Below are positions 35,904-47,000 of a stretch of DNA of 64,000 bases, one piece after another (the stretch's first letter is position 1; every line of letters starts with the position of its first letter). The notes beneath the pieces were generated by a model. The model was given only the letters and a program-made list of their open reading frames with translations. It was not told where the DNA came from and did no database searches. The DNA comes from Geofilum rhodophaeum (GTDB taxonomy: Bacteria > Bacteroidota > Bacteroidia > Bacteroidales > Marinilabiliaceae). A program made the translations under genes and the position numbers. The stretch lies in the NCBI RefSeq assembly GCF_002210225.1, contig NZ_MWUJ01000001.1:368381-432380 (forward strand), in the 5' to 3' direction.

Positions 35904-37268
35904 ATGAGCGCAAAAAAAATGTACCAAAAAGTCCTGATTCTTTCTAAAGGCTTCAAATTGAACCATTACAGAAATAATTCTTTAAAGCAAAGCAGCAGGA
36001 CGCTCTTGATTTTAGCAATTTTTAACATTACAGGACTTCACACGACGCTGGCCAATGGTCCCCTCAACACTTTTGTGTCGCCTTCGCTAAAGACTGTTCA
36101 GTTTCACCGCGAAGGCTGGCCCTTTTCTTACCCGCTTCTTCGCTTAAACAGTCAGCAGCAGTTGCTATTAACCTTTGACGAACCCGGCAGCGGCATGAAA
36201 AACTACCATTATGCCCTGGTTCATTGCGATGCCAACTGGCAGCCCTCACCCCTCATGCCCACCGACTACATTAAAGGCAATCCGCTGAATCCCATTGAGG
36301 ACTATCAGTACTCCTTCAACACCACCTTCGATTACATCCATTACCAACTAAAAATCCCCAATGAGCACCTGTCGGTCACCCGTTCCGGCAATTACGCCCT
36401 GCTGGTTTTTGAAGATTTCAAGCAAGACGAGCCGGTTTTGGTACAACATTTTATGGTGCACGAAGGCGCAGTAGAAATAACGCCCAACATTAAAAACACG
36501 GCCCAGTCGAGTGTAAGAGCTACCCATCAGGAAATTAATTTTGAAGTCGCCTACGGCGGCCTTCAGATTTTGAATCCCAACCAGGAGGTAAGCGCCACCA
36601 TCATCCAAAACGGTCGCATCGACAATGCCATCACGGACCTGCCCCCTCAATTTTTCACAGGCGATCGTATGGATTTTCATTACGGCAGGACCATGGTTAT
36701 GGAGGGAGGCAATGAGTTTCGCTATGCCGACGTACGCAGCACCCGCTTTTACTCCGACCGGGTAGAGGACATTCAATTGGCGGATCCTTTCTTTCATATC
36801 CGTTTGACCACCGACTACCCCAGGCATCCGGGCTCGTACCAGTACCGCCAGGACTTAAACGGACGCTATTACATCGAAGTACAGGAGCATGACCAGCCCG
36901 AGCTCGAAGCCGACTATGTATTTGTTCACTTCAGTCTGAAAACACCCCAGCCTCTTCTTTCGCAGCAGGTCTATCTGAACGGGGCTCTCACCAACTGGCA
37001 GCTGGACAAAAGTGCGCTGATGGACTATGATGCCGACACCGACACCTATCGAAAAACGCTGCTGTTGAAACAGGGTTACTACAACTACCAATATCTGGTT
37101 CGGGACTACCAGGGCGGGGAAAGCAGTCTGCTTACCCTGGAAAACAGTCACTACGAAACCGAAAACGATTACCTCATCCTGCTTTATTACAAGGGCGCCC
37201 ACGACCGAACCCATCGCCTGATCGGGGCCGAAATCACCAATTCGCTCCGACAGGAAAGCGCTTATTAA
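35904..37268 (+). CDS. T9SS plug-family protein (DUF5103)
   Basis: About 454 residues from the ATG at 35904; a start at 35919 is also possible. The signal sequence (LLILAIFNITGLHTTLANG) has an unusually long basic leader of about 35 residues, so the true start is uncertain. Family core: VQFHREGWPFSYPLLRLNSQQQL is split around the first strand set, then YHYALVHCDANW, YIKGNPLNPIEDY and YYNYQYLVRDY. The Flavobacterium Plug protein of this family closes the periplasmic face of the SprA translocon when PorV is not bound. Divergent from nqrA and upstream of the divIC-like gene. Confidence 0.8.
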   Translation: MSAKKMYQKVLILSKGFKLNHYRNNSLKQSSRTLLILAIFNITGLHTTLANGPLNTFVSPSLKTVQFHREGWPFSYPLLRLNSQQQLLLTFDEPGSGMKNYHYALVHCDANWQPSPLMPTDYIKGNPLNPIEDYQYSFNTTFDYIHYQLKIPNEHLSVTRSGNYALLVFEDFKQDEPVLVQHFMVHEGAVEITPNIKNTAQSSVRATHQEINFEVAYGGLQILNPNQEVSATIIQNGRIDNAITDLPPQFFTGDRMDFHYGRTMVMEGGNEFRYADVRSTRFYSDRVEDIQLADPFFHIRLTTDYPRHPGSYQYRQDLNGRYYIEVQEHDQPELEADYVFVHFSLKTPQPLLSQQVYLNGALTNWQLDKSALMDYDADTDTYRKTLLLKQGYYNYQYLVRDYQGGESSLLTLENSHYETENDYLILLYYKGAHDRTHRLIGAEITNSLRQESAY

Positions 37269-37280
37269 AAATATAACTCG

Positions 37281-37288
37281 TACTTTTG
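37281..37288 (+). promoter_or_regulatory. -7 box upstream of the DivIC-like gene
   Basis: TACTTTTG, perfect TAnnTTTG, 25 bases before the ATG at 37314; no -33 match. Confidence 0.6.
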
Positions 37289-37313
37289 CCCGGGAAGCAT
37301 CAGTAAGTTGTTT

Positions 37314-37625
37314 ATGAAAGATCGTCGCAAAGAAAAAATCCTGTCCTTTCTACCACTGCTTCGCAACAAGTATGTGCTCAGTGGCCTGATTTTCATTATT
37401 TGGGTAGGATTTTTCGATCAGAACAACCTGGTCGAGCGCTTTTCATTAGCCCGTCGCCTCAGAGACCTTGAAAAACAGCGCGAACACTACCAAAAGGAAA
37501 TTTTGGAAAACCGTACGCGTATGGAGGAGTTGGAAAGCAACAGGGATAATCTGGAAAAATTTGCCCGCGAGCAATATTTGATGAAGCGACCCGACGAAGA
37601 AATTTTCATCATCATTGAAGAGTAA
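37314..37625 (+). CDS. DivIC/FtsB-like septum formation initiator
   Basis: 103-residue bitopic membrane protein: short basic N-terminus, one helix (VLSGLIFIIWVGFF), then a coiled coil (RLRDLEKQREHYQKEILENR) and the C-terminal EKFAREQYLMKRPDEEIFII, a hallmark of the FtsB/DivIC family that joins FtsL and FtsQ in the divisome. The ATG at 37314 is chosen over a TTG two codons upstream. Four bases before the next small gene. Confidence 0.9.
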   Translation: MKDRRKEKILSFLPLLRNKYVLSGLIFIIWVGFFDQNNLVERFSLARRLRDLEKQREHYQKEILENRTRMEELESNRDNLEKFAREQYLMKRPDEEIFIIIEE

Positions 37626-37628
37626 AAC

Positions 37629-37943
37629 ATGCAACGCACACTCACCATTGCCAATTATACAGGTATGCTACTGATTGTAGCAGGTTTGCTCCTGCACCTG
37701 AACGAATCGAGTCTTGGTTTCTGGCTGCTGACTGCAGGCCTTGTTCCGGTGCTGGGACTGCGCAGCTACAATCTGGTGGTGGCAAAAGAGGACCAAAGAC
37801 GCCAACACCTCCTGCTGCTTATCAGCGCCCTGGCTTTGGTTGCGACTGCTGCAGCCATTTGGTACAACCGCAGTTATTGGGTACTCTTTATCGCTATTGC
37901 TGCGGTACTCGACCTCTACCTCTCCTTCCGCTTCAGGCAATAA
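37629..37943 (+). CDS. Small membrane protein of unknown function
   Basis: 104 residues with four hydrophobic stretches (about 8-24, 27-43, 60-77 and 82-98) separated by short basic loops, such as KEDQRRQ. Cotranscribed with the divIC-like gene by spacing (three bases). Its last 11 bases overlap the 3' end of the convergent glycosyltransferase gene. No family recognised. Confidence 0.7.
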   Translation: MQRTLTIANYTGMLLIVAGLLLHLNESSLGFWLLTAGLVPVLGLRSYNLVVAKEDQRRQHLLLLISALALVATAAAIWYNRSYWVLFIAIAAVLDLYLSFRFRQ

Positions 37944-39225
37944 ACCAGGGCTTCTCCTGTTCCAGCTCACGGTAGCGCAACAACAATTCTTTTTCGAACC
38001 AGCACGCATCACAATTCAGGCCCATATGCTCCAAAAGAGTCAGGGCCATATCAAAGACCGGAGCTTGTTCAAAAAAATGCTCGTGCACATAGTTGAGGTA
38101 TTTGACGACCTTAAAGGCTGTGAACAGCTCAAAAAACCTTTTACTGAAAGTAAGTTCACTGGCACAATCCTTCTTCAACACCTCCAGATCCTCAAAAAAA
38201 TGCGCATTCAAAAGAAAGCTGCGTAAAGGACCACTCAACTTATAAGTCCAGGCCTCATAATCTTCGGCTTGCAAGGCAAACAATTCCTGCCGCAGCTCAA
38301 AAAACACTTTTAAATCGGCAAAAGCCTGAAAGTTGTAGGTGAGTCCCACCCCCACCTTCTGCTCTCCGGCCAAAAGACTGTTCATAGCTGCCCCAGTGCC
38401 AAAAATAACCCGATCGGAAATACGGGGAGAAGGTTGTACGCTGGTGGTTTGAATCTCCCCAAATCCGCCCTGAGGAATCAGCTTTTGCAGGAAGTAAAAA
38501 TCTTCTCCGGCCTGGCGCCGAGGCATACCTCCGGCGCGTGCGTAGGCCAGTGCACGCACAGCAATGGCAGATCCCATGGCATGAAAAGCATAGGGAAAAC
38601 CGGCATAACGATGTCCCTGCAAGAGGTAGCGCAAGTGCAGTTCGTAACGGGTAATCCCCTCGTACCTTTCCTCTGAGAAGTCCCCACCCTCCAGCGGATG
38701 TTCAAAAAACAGATTCGCGGCCTGCCGCTTACCCTCTGCAAACCATTGCTCCACTTCCTGAAAATAATTGGCACGCACCAATGTGTCGGCATCCAGGGTA
38801 AGCAAAATCCCCTCGGGTTGTTCTAAACGATAAAACAGCTCTGTGGCTGCATCCATTCCAATTTTTCGGGCCAGACCCGCACCAAAAAACTTAGCGGATA
38901 AGCCATAGGCTTCGAGCACTTCCAGCTTCATCCAATTCGGCAGAGCCACCGAAATTTCGCTGCGCAAGCGGGCGGCAAAAGTCTTTTGCTCCGCAACCAG
39001 CGCTGGAGGGTCTTTCTCCCCGGTATTAATAACCACTACCACAAGCACCCTGCCCGATGGCGCGGCTGCAGAAGAAAGCGACAACAAAGTATTTTGAAGA
39101 TATTCCTGCTCTTTATAGGCAGGAATAACAACCACCACAGATGGGGCAGCTCCATCCCATTCGAGTGCCGAAGTCAACAAGGGATGACGCCCCAGATACT
39201 TTCCTAAAATCTTTTGTGCCTGCAT
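37933..39225 (-). CDS. Glycosyltransferase family 2-like protein
   Basis: 430-residue cytosolic protein with a GT-A fold: VVVVIPAYKEQEYLQNTLLSL at residues about 30-50 and the metal-binding LLTLDADTLVRANYF. The second half is long (about 250 residues) and contains GGMPRRQAGEDFYFLQKLIP, a GT2 acceptor-side segment. No transmembrane helices, so it is not a synthase-type GT2. Substrate unknown. It sits downstream of the OmpH-like gene, after a terminator, and tail-overlaps the small membrane-protein gene. Confidence 0.85.
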   Translation of the reverse strand: MQAQKILGKYLGRHPLLTSALEWDGAAPSVVVVIPAYKEQEYLQNTLLSLSSAAAPSGRVLVVVVINTGEKDPPALVAEQKTFAARLRSEISVALPNWMKLEVLEAYGLSAKFFGAGLARKIGMDAATELFYRLEQPEGILLTLDADTLVRANYFQEVEQWFAEGKRQAANLFFEHPLEGGDFSEERYEGITRYELHLRYLLQGHRYAGFPYAFHAMGSAIAVRALAYARAGGMPRRQAGEDFYFLQKLIPQGGFGEIQTTSVQPSPRISDRVIFGTGAAMNSLLAGEQKVGVGLTYNFQAFADLKVFFELRQELFALQAEDYEAWTYKLSGPLRSFLLNAHFFEDLEVLKKDCASELTFSKRFFELFTAFKVVKYLNYVHEHFFEQAPVFDMALTLLEHMGLNCDACWFEKELLLRYRELEQEKPWFIA

Positions 39226-39237
39226 ACCACCGCAACT

Positions 39238-39269
39238 AAAAAAACAAAAGGACCGGTTGAACCGGTCCT
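39238..39269 (-). terminator. Terminator after the OmpH-like gene
   Basis: Stem AGGACCGGT (39249-39257) / ACCGGTCCT (39261-39269), loop TGA; on the minus strand TTTTGTTTTTTT follows. Confidence 0.88.
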
Positions 39270-39295
39270 CCTATATCTCAAATATGAGTTAATTC

Positions 39296-39892
39296 TTAAC
39301 GACCTGCTTCAAAACGCTTATTGAGGGAATCTACGACTTCCTGAGTAATGTCCAAATCGGGCGCCCCATAAAGCAAATTATCACCCATGGTGTTGCTCAA
39401 CACCAAACGATAACCCTTTTCCTGACTGTAACCATCCAGAAAGGCTGTAATGGTATCGCGCAGCTGTTGATTCATGCGCTCCTGGTGAACCATCAAATCA
39501 TTGGACAGACGACTGTTCAGCTCCTGCAATTCCTGTTCTTTCTCACGCAGACGACGCTCTTCGCTCTGAGCACGTTCCAAAGAGAGAAAGCCATTGTTTT
39601 GTACCTTACGCTGGAATTCTACCATATCTTGCTGAAAAACCCGGGCACGTTCATTAAAATCGGTACGTGACGACTCCTCCTTCTTGATCAGCTCCTCACT
39701 CAGCTGACGGGCATATTCATATTTGATGATCAGCGAATCGGTATTAATGAAAACAATGCCATTATCGGCCTTAGGAGCAGCCTCGGCAACAACAGGGGCA
39801 GAACTTTCATTATTACAGGCGCCCAAAAGCGCAACCAGCGAAAAGGCCGAAACAGCAAAAACCAGATTTGATAATAACGACGTGTTTTTCAT
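39296..39892 (-). CDS. OmpH/Skp-like periplasmic lipoprotein
   Basis: 198 residues with a lipoprotein signal (ALLGAC, Cys26). The mature part begins with the Skp pattern IVFINTDSLIIKYEYA, then a charged coiled coil (about 60-150) and the C-terminal YRLVLSNTMGDNLLYGAPDLDIT, which matches the OmpH end. Skp-family trimers hold unfolded outer-membrane proteins; a lipid anchor is unlike the soluble enterobacterial form. It has its own -7 box but lies directly downstream of porP and the giant substrate gene, both of which need outer-membrane delivery. Chaperone role inferred from the fold only. Confidence 0.88.
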   Translation of the reverse strand: MKNTSLLSNLVFAVSAFSLVALLGACNNESSAPVVAEAAPKADNGIVFINTDSLIIKYEYARQLSEELIKKEESSRTDFNERARVFQQDMVEFQRKVQNNGFLSLERAQSEERRLREKEQELQELNSRLSNDLMVHQERMNQQLRDTITAFLDGYSQEKGYRLVLSNTMGDNLLYGAPDLDITQEVVDSLNKRFEAGR

Positions 39893-39935
39893 CAGATGTA
39901 TAATATTTAATTAGTCGAATACATTTTTGGCGACA

Positions 39936-39943
39936 ACAAATAT
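39936..39943 (-). promoter_or_regulatory. -7 box of the OmpH-like gene
   Basis: Minus strand TATATTTG, perfect TAnnTTTG, 43 bases before the ATG; TTTT lies 20 bases upstream (39964-39967) as a weak -33. Confidence 0.65.
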
Positions 39944-39990
39944 AGCTTTATCGACCAGATATAAAAACACTTTAATCTGTATTTTTTGCG

Positions 39991-41073
39991 CTAAAAGAGG
40001 GAGCGACGTTGTGGACGGTAGTTACTTGGCCGGTCGCCCAGTCCATACCCCGGCTCACTACAGGGTACGGGACCGCGCGGCGAAGTGGACGAACGACCAC
40101 GACTGAAGCGATAAATCAGAGAAAACTCATTGCTGCCCCCACTGTAACCGGCCAGTCCCGACAGCGTCAAATCGTAACTGTAAGCCAGGTGCATGGGGCC
40201 CACATTAACACCGAGACTAAAAATAAGCGCATCGTTGTTGTTCAGGCCCTCTGAGCTGACACCGGGGAGACCACGGTACCACAGTCCCACCTCCAACGGA
40301 TTCGTGTACCAATACACCCCTAAGTCGAGTTGTTGAAAGGCATCTTGACGGCGGTACATAAAGGCCAAGGAGGCACTCTGCTCATCACGTCCACGCCCCC
40401 CTTCCTGATAAACCCATTTGGCCCCACCATAAACCACGGTCTTCACCGGCTGATTGCTCTCCACATCGGTAAATCCGTAATCGTTCTTAACCAGGTGGTC
40501 GAGGGTAAAACCGGCCCACCAAACAGAAGTATACAACATGGCCGATGCACTGGCATCGAGCTTCCGGTATTGATCTACCGGGAATTCGGCATTGATCCAG
40601 GGAAAAAGCTGACCATCTGGCCCCACCTGTGAAAGACGCGTGGCATCAATTTTACGTTCGGCATACTTGAATTGCAGACCGGGACGAAAAAAAATCTTTT
40701 CGGTCAACAACAATTCATAGGCGTAAACCAAACCCAGGTCCTGACTGACCAGCTGTCCACCCCCTTGGTCGTCGCGTACAAAAAGTAAGCCCACCCCACT
40801 GTTGAGCGAAGCCAAATACTCATCGTACGAAAAGGCATAAGTTCTGAAAGTATTGCCCATACCCGGCCATTGATCCCTATAATTCAATGCCACCCGTCCC
40901 CCACTGGTAAAACCGGCAAAGGAGGGGCTCAAATACAAAGGAGCCGAATATACCTGCGAAAAGGATGCATCCTGCGCCCTGGCAGGCACTCCTCCTGCCA
41001 GCAGCAGGAGGAGAAGCACCACAAGGCTTCTCCAAATCTTTCTATCCAAAATTTTATTCCACATCATCCACAT
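39991..41073 (-). CDS. PorP/SprF-family T9SS outer-membrane protein
   Basis: 360-residue beta-barrel with a signal peptide (LVVLLLLLLAGGVPARAQ). Family segments: SFSQVYSAPLYLSPSFAGF near the mature N-terminus, VALNYRDQWPGMGNTFRTYAFSYDEYL and the strand FSLIYRFSRGR near the end. In Flavobacterium SprF is required for SprB secretion, and PorP/SprF genes sit next to type B substrates. It starts 23 bases after the stop of the giant gene, so it is probably its cotranscribed partner. Oddity: about 35 residues rich in Arg, Ser and Pro follow the last barrel strand. Confidence 0.92.
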   Translation of the reverse strand: MWMMWNKILDRKIWRSLVVLLLLLLAGGVPARAQDASFSQVYSAPLYLSPSFAGFTSGGRVALNYRDQWPGMGNTFRTYAFSYDEYLASLNSGVGLLFVRDDQGGGQLVSQDLGLVYAYELLLTEKIFFRPGLQFKYAERKIDATRLSQVGPDGQLFPWINAEFPVDQYRKLDASASAMLYTSVWWAGFTLDHLVKNDYGFTDVESNQPVKTVVYGGAKWVYQEGGRGRDEQSASLAFMYRRQDAFQQLDLGVYWYTNPLEVGLWYRGLPGVSSEGLNNNDALIFSLGVNVGPMHLAYSYDLTLSGLAGYSGGSNEFSLIYRFSRGRSSTSPRGPVPCSEPGYGLGDRPSNYRPQRRSLF

Positions 41074-41096
41074 GCTGCGAGCAGCTTTTTTGAGTT

Positions 41097-44000
41097 CTAA
41101 CGGACCAGCAGTACGCTGCCCGACTTCTTAAACGATCGTCCGTTGATATAAGTTCCGCTTGCTTTGTAAACATACACCGCCTGAGGCGCCATTTGCCCCT
41201 CAAACATGCCGTCCCATCCGGAATCTATATCTTTTGTTTCAAATATTTTTTGTCCCCAGCGGTTGTAAATTTCCAGGGTAAAATCATCCACATCGCGGTA
41301 GGCCGGTTTAAACACCACCACATATTCGGCCGAAGGATCCACGCCGGAAGCAGAAGCACCACCCGGTCGCGGTCTGAAAGCATTGGGGAAGACTACAAAA
41401 CCCTGCGGTTCTGCCGTAATGGCCTGCTCCACGATGAGGGTATCCAAACAGCCCTCCACGTTACCTACTGTCAGGGCCACATCGTACACGCCCTCTTCCT
41501 GATACTCGTGCGAAGGATTACGTTCCTCAGAAAGCACCCCGTCGCCAAAGTCCCACCACCAGCTTACCGCATCGGCCGACAAGTCGTAGAAGCGCGCCTT
41601 TTCTCCGGGAATATAAACGATGGTCGGATTCACCGCAAAGTCGGCAACAGGATGATCAAACACCTGTATTTCCTTCTCGTAGAGTCCGTCCTGTCCATCG
41701 GGTCCGGGGGAAACCAACTGTACCGTAAACGTACCGGGACGTTCATACACATGTACCGGGTTGCGATCGGCCGAAGTACTGCCATCACCAAAGTGCCAAA
41801 GGTACTGCGATCCGCCCACCGAGTAATTGGTAAACTGTACCCGCAAAGGATAACAACCCTCTTCTACATCCACAATAAAACCGGCATCGGGCACGGGACG
41901 GTAATCAATACTCACCCGATCGGTACTGATGCAGCCGTTCACATTTATTTCCCAACGGAAACTGTTGATGCCGGCACTCAGGTTACTGACAGAGGTGTTG
42001 AAGAAACGCTCGTCGTTCAGCACCGCGGTACTGTTGCCCTCCACAAACCATTGGGCATCGAGTTCTCCGGCATTGTTGGCATTCAGCAGCACCTCAGGCT
42101 CATAAACCACCTGGTCTTCTCCGGCATAAGCCTCCGTTTTGTGACTCACTACCACCATTTCGTCACGTGTTGAGCAAGTGCCGTAAGTCACCTCCCAAAG
42201 GAAGATGTTTTCGCCAAAGCCCAAATTGCGTACAATGGTATTGTACTGCTGTGCATCGTCAAATTCACCACGTCCCTTCAAAACGCTCCACTTGCCCACT
42301 CCGGTTAGAGGATCGTTGGCATTGAGCACCGTGTAGGTATCGCAGACATCCAGCTGATCGGACCCGGCAAAAGCCTTGTCGGGAATCTGGTTGAAAATCA
42401 CCACCCGATCGGTGGAGCGACAACTTCCGTTCTCAATAACCCACTGGAACTCATTGGCCCCGAAGGCCAGATTACGAACCACCGACTTCGGATCACTTGG
42501 GTCGTCTAACTCTCCATAACCACTGATGCGTTCCCAGTATGCACGCTCGAAATGAACCGGAACATTGGCATCCAGGGTTTGCGTATCCTTGCAATCTTCA
42601 ATATCGGGACCGGCATTGGATTTTGTGGGCGTATTGTTGATGATCTCCACCTCGGCCCACTTGCTGCACTGTCCCTGACTCACCGTCCAACGCAAGAGGT
42701 TGCGGCCGGGGTTCAGGGCGGTAATAAGCGCCTCCGGATCGTTGGGGTCGGACAAGTTGCCACCACCCGCTTCGAAGCTCCAAATCCCACTTCCATATTC
42801 AGGAGCCGTAGCTTTCAGGGTAAAAGTATTGGCACAAACCTCTTCGTAATCGGCCCCCGCATAAGGATCCGAAGGCTCATGATTCTGAACCAAAACCTCA
42901 TCCTCAAGCACACAACCCTCGATGCGCTCAGTGGTCCATATAAAGATGTTGTCGCCTTTAGACAAACCACTCACCGCGGTTTTGGGATCGGTCTCGTCGG
43001 CAAACACCGCCGAACCGGTAACTACCCGCCAGCGACCGGTAGAACCGCCCTCCGGAGCGGTGGCATCCAGCACCGTATTGTCTTTACACAGGGGCACATC
43101 GTTGCCCGCATAGGGGCGACTCGGCAACTGGTTATCAATCACCACCTCGTCGTAGGTACTGCAGCCATTGTGCCATACGGTCCAACGCAGCGTGTTTTGT
43201 CCACGTCCCAAATTATATACCCTGGTATTGGGCGAAGTAGGATCTTCAAACACCGCGGCGCCCTGTCCACCCGGCACCGACCACATACCGGTACCCGGTG
43301 AAGGATTCCTGGCCGAAAGCACCATTTCGTCGGCACAAGCCGCCCGGTCGTTGCCTGCAAAGGCTTCCACCCGATTGAAGGTCAGCACCACCTCATCGTA
43401 GAGACTGCAACCATCATAACCTTCCATTTGTCCCTCGGTGGAGATGGTCCAGCGCAGGGTATTGGGACCAAAACTCAGGTCGCTCACCCTGGCATTGGGG
43501 TCCTCTTCTGCCACCGCATAGCTGTCCGAATGGAAGGTGGCACTGCCACTGACTACGGTCCACCTGCCAACACCGACAGCAGGCGTATTTCCTTGCAAAA
43601 TGGTTTCCGCTTCACACAGCCCACTTTGGTCGTCACCCGCATCGGGAATGGTCGGCTTGTTGTTGTAGATAGTAACTTCAGAAACATCGCTACAATTCAC
43701 ATTACTGACCGTCCAGGTAAGCACGTTGGGACCGCGATCGAGTCCACTGACCCGGGTCAGCGGATCGTTGATATCCTCAAACACCGCCGCACCGGAACCA
43801 CCCTTCACGCCCCAGGTGCCGGTACCCTCCATAGGATTACTGCCGTTCAGGAAGGTAAAGTCCTCACAAATCTCAAAATCATCGCCGGCATCGGCAGCAA
43901 TAAAGTTGTAACGGATTTCCACTTCGGAAGTCGAAGTACAGCCCTTGTTGTCCACCACCCAACGAAAACGGTTCGATCCACTGGTAAGTCCGCTTACCTG

Positions 44001-47000
44001 AGCCACAGGGTTATTCAAATCAGCAGGAGCAATCACTCCGCCACCGCTCACCTTTTCCCAGGTTCCGATACCATACTGAGGAGCACGCGCCTCCATGGTG
44101 TAAGTGTCGGTACACACATCGCGACCGCGCCCCGCATAGCTGTCCGACGACCTGTTGTTGGTCAGCACAATACGGTCCTCGAGCGAACACCACTCCGTAG
44201 CGATCTCGTAAATCAGCTCATTATCGCCCTGCGCCAGATTGTACACCCGGTTGCCGTCGAAAGTTGCTCCACCCACACTGCCCGAACGCCAGGTGCCTAC
44301 ACCATGTTCGGGAATGTTCGGATTCAACAAATACTCATTGCTACAAATAGTCTGGTCTTCACCCGCCACAGGTTCCGTGGGCAGTCCGTTAATCACCTCG
44401 AGCGTATCCCTTGAAACGCAAGTGGTATTGGAAGTCTCATGGATCTTTGTAATGGAATAAACCAAAACATTAACCCCTTTGGCCAAATTCTCCACCAAAG
44501 TTTCAGGCGCAGTCGGATCAGCCAGATCACCAGCTCCCGAAACAATCTCCCAGAAAGGCGTGCCCATAGGCTCGGACCCCACCATACCCGGCACGTTGGC
44601 CCTTATGGTCAGATTATCGTCACACAGCACCACATCGTCCATAGTACGGGCGGTAGCCGGCTGATTATTATAAATCACCACCTCATCGGAACTGCTGGTA
44701 GAACTGCCGCTTGAACCATAAGAAATGGTCCAGCGCAGAATATTCTCACCCGGCGCCAGATTACTCACCTGGGTACGCGGATCGTAGGGGTTCTGAAAGA
44801 CCGCAGTCCCCTTAACCCGGGTCCAGGCCCCCAATGCGCCTTCCGGATCATTGGCCTCGAGGCGCGTAGTGCTGCCACAAATCACCTGGTTGCGACCGGC
44901 ATTGGCATCCACAACATCCCCGTTCACAATAACCACATCGGCATAGTCGCTGCAATAGCCGTTGGTCACTACCCAACGGAAAACATTCTCACCCCGACGC
45001 AAATTCAGCACCTCGGTTATGGGGTTATTGGGTTCCACAATGTCGGCTCCACCCGACAAAAGCAGCCAGGTTCCTGTTTGTCCCGCACCAGGCGGCTCAG
45101 CCTCCATGAAAGCTGTCGTGCCGGTTATCACCCGGCGTGCCGGACCGCCATCCACCGGATAGGGACGCGAATTAACCACCACCACGCGATCGGTCGAATA
45201 ACAGCCGTTGTTGTTGATGGTCCACTCCAGCGTATTGGGCCCCTGATCGAGTCCCACCCTGATGATGTTCGGCCTGGAAGGATCGTCCACCACAATGGTT
45301 CCGCCACCCTCTCCCGGCACGATGGTCCATGTACCCGTCATCCCGGCAGGCACCGGATTGGCACGCAAAATCACCGGATTGGCACAAATGACCGTATCCT
45401 TACCGGCATCCACAAAAGTCTTCAGGTTGGTCACCCGAAGGTCGGCCGAAGACGAACACTTATCGTTGTTGTTGATGGTCCACCGGAATACATTCTCACC
45501 AAAAGCCAGGTCGCTCACCTGGGTGTTGTGTTGACTGGCATCCACAAAGGTTCCGCTGCCACTGACCACACTCCAGTAAGCTGTTTCCCCACTCAACAGC
45601 GGCGCATTACCGCTGAGTGTAGGCAGCTCATTGCAAACAGTCAGTGCCGAACCAACAGTTGCCGCAGTAGCACCGTTGTTCCAGATGCTCACTTGATCGC
45701 TGCTGACACAGCCATTCTTATTGATTCGCCACTCCAAAACATTCTCGCCTCTGCCCAGGTCCGACACAGCTGTCGCGGGATTACTTCCGTTGGCAAAGTT
45801 GGCGGCTCCGCTGATCACATGCCAGGAGCCACTGGCTCCTGCCGGCACAGGTGAGCCCTCCAGCACAGTGGAAGCAGAACAAAGATCCTGTTCGTCACCT
45901 GCATCCACCCACACCTTATTGTTGCGAATGATCACCCGGGCAGTATTCTGACAATGCCCCTTGGTCACCGTCCACTGCAACTCAGTATCGCCAAAATTCA
46001 TATCCTTCACCACAGTCTTCGCACTGTTGGGCGAAACAATATGTGCATAACCACTGATCACCGACCAGCTGCCGGTCCCCCAATCCACACCAAGCGCTTC
46101 CGCCTCGAGGGTTACCTGATCTCCACAGGTCGATACCACGGCGGGACCGTTAATCACCGCCTCAGCAGGCTGATTGTTCATGATCTCCACCTCGGCCGAA
46201 CTTGCACAACCATTTTGGCTGAGGGTCCACAGGAAGACATTTCTACCCGGCGACATATTGGACACCTGCGCAGAGGGCGATGTCGCATTGTCGAACACCG
46301 CAACAGAGCTCACCGGCTCTACTACAGACCATTGTCCGCTGACCGGGAGACCGACATCCGGGTTGGTCCCACGCAACTGCGCCGTACCATTACAAACCGC
46401 AGCGCTTTCGGCCCAGGCACTCACCAACAATTGGTTGTTGCGCACCGTCACCTCATCGTAACTCTCGCAGCCATAGGCGCTGGTGACAACCCAACGGAAA
46501 CTCACATCGCCGCGCGACAGTCCCGTAACGCTAACATTGGGATTGGTAACATCACTAATGGCGTCGGCCGTACCACTTACAGGAAGCGCCAACCAACGGC
46601 CCACAGCACCTGCTGCCAACTCAGCAGCAGTCAGCGGAGTCGCATTGAGCGTCACAAAATCCTCACACAAAGACTGATCTGCACCCGCATTGGGCACAGG
46701 CAGCGGTCGAACGCTAAAGCCCTTGCTCACCAAATCGATTGCCATTCCGCAGTCGTTTTCGGCCTGCACACTCACCACGCCATTAAAATGGTCCACCTCA
46801 TCGGCAAAATCCACGGCTATTTGGGCACTGCCCTGACCACTCACAATGGTCCCCACAGAAAGGGTCCAGTTGTAAGTCTCCGCATGGGGAATGGCATCCA
46901 CAGTAAAGACCACACCCTTAGAGCCCTGACAAATATCTTCGGGTCCGTTAATCTCAGCATCCGATGCATCCGGAAGCGGGTTAATCACCAAATCCATGTA

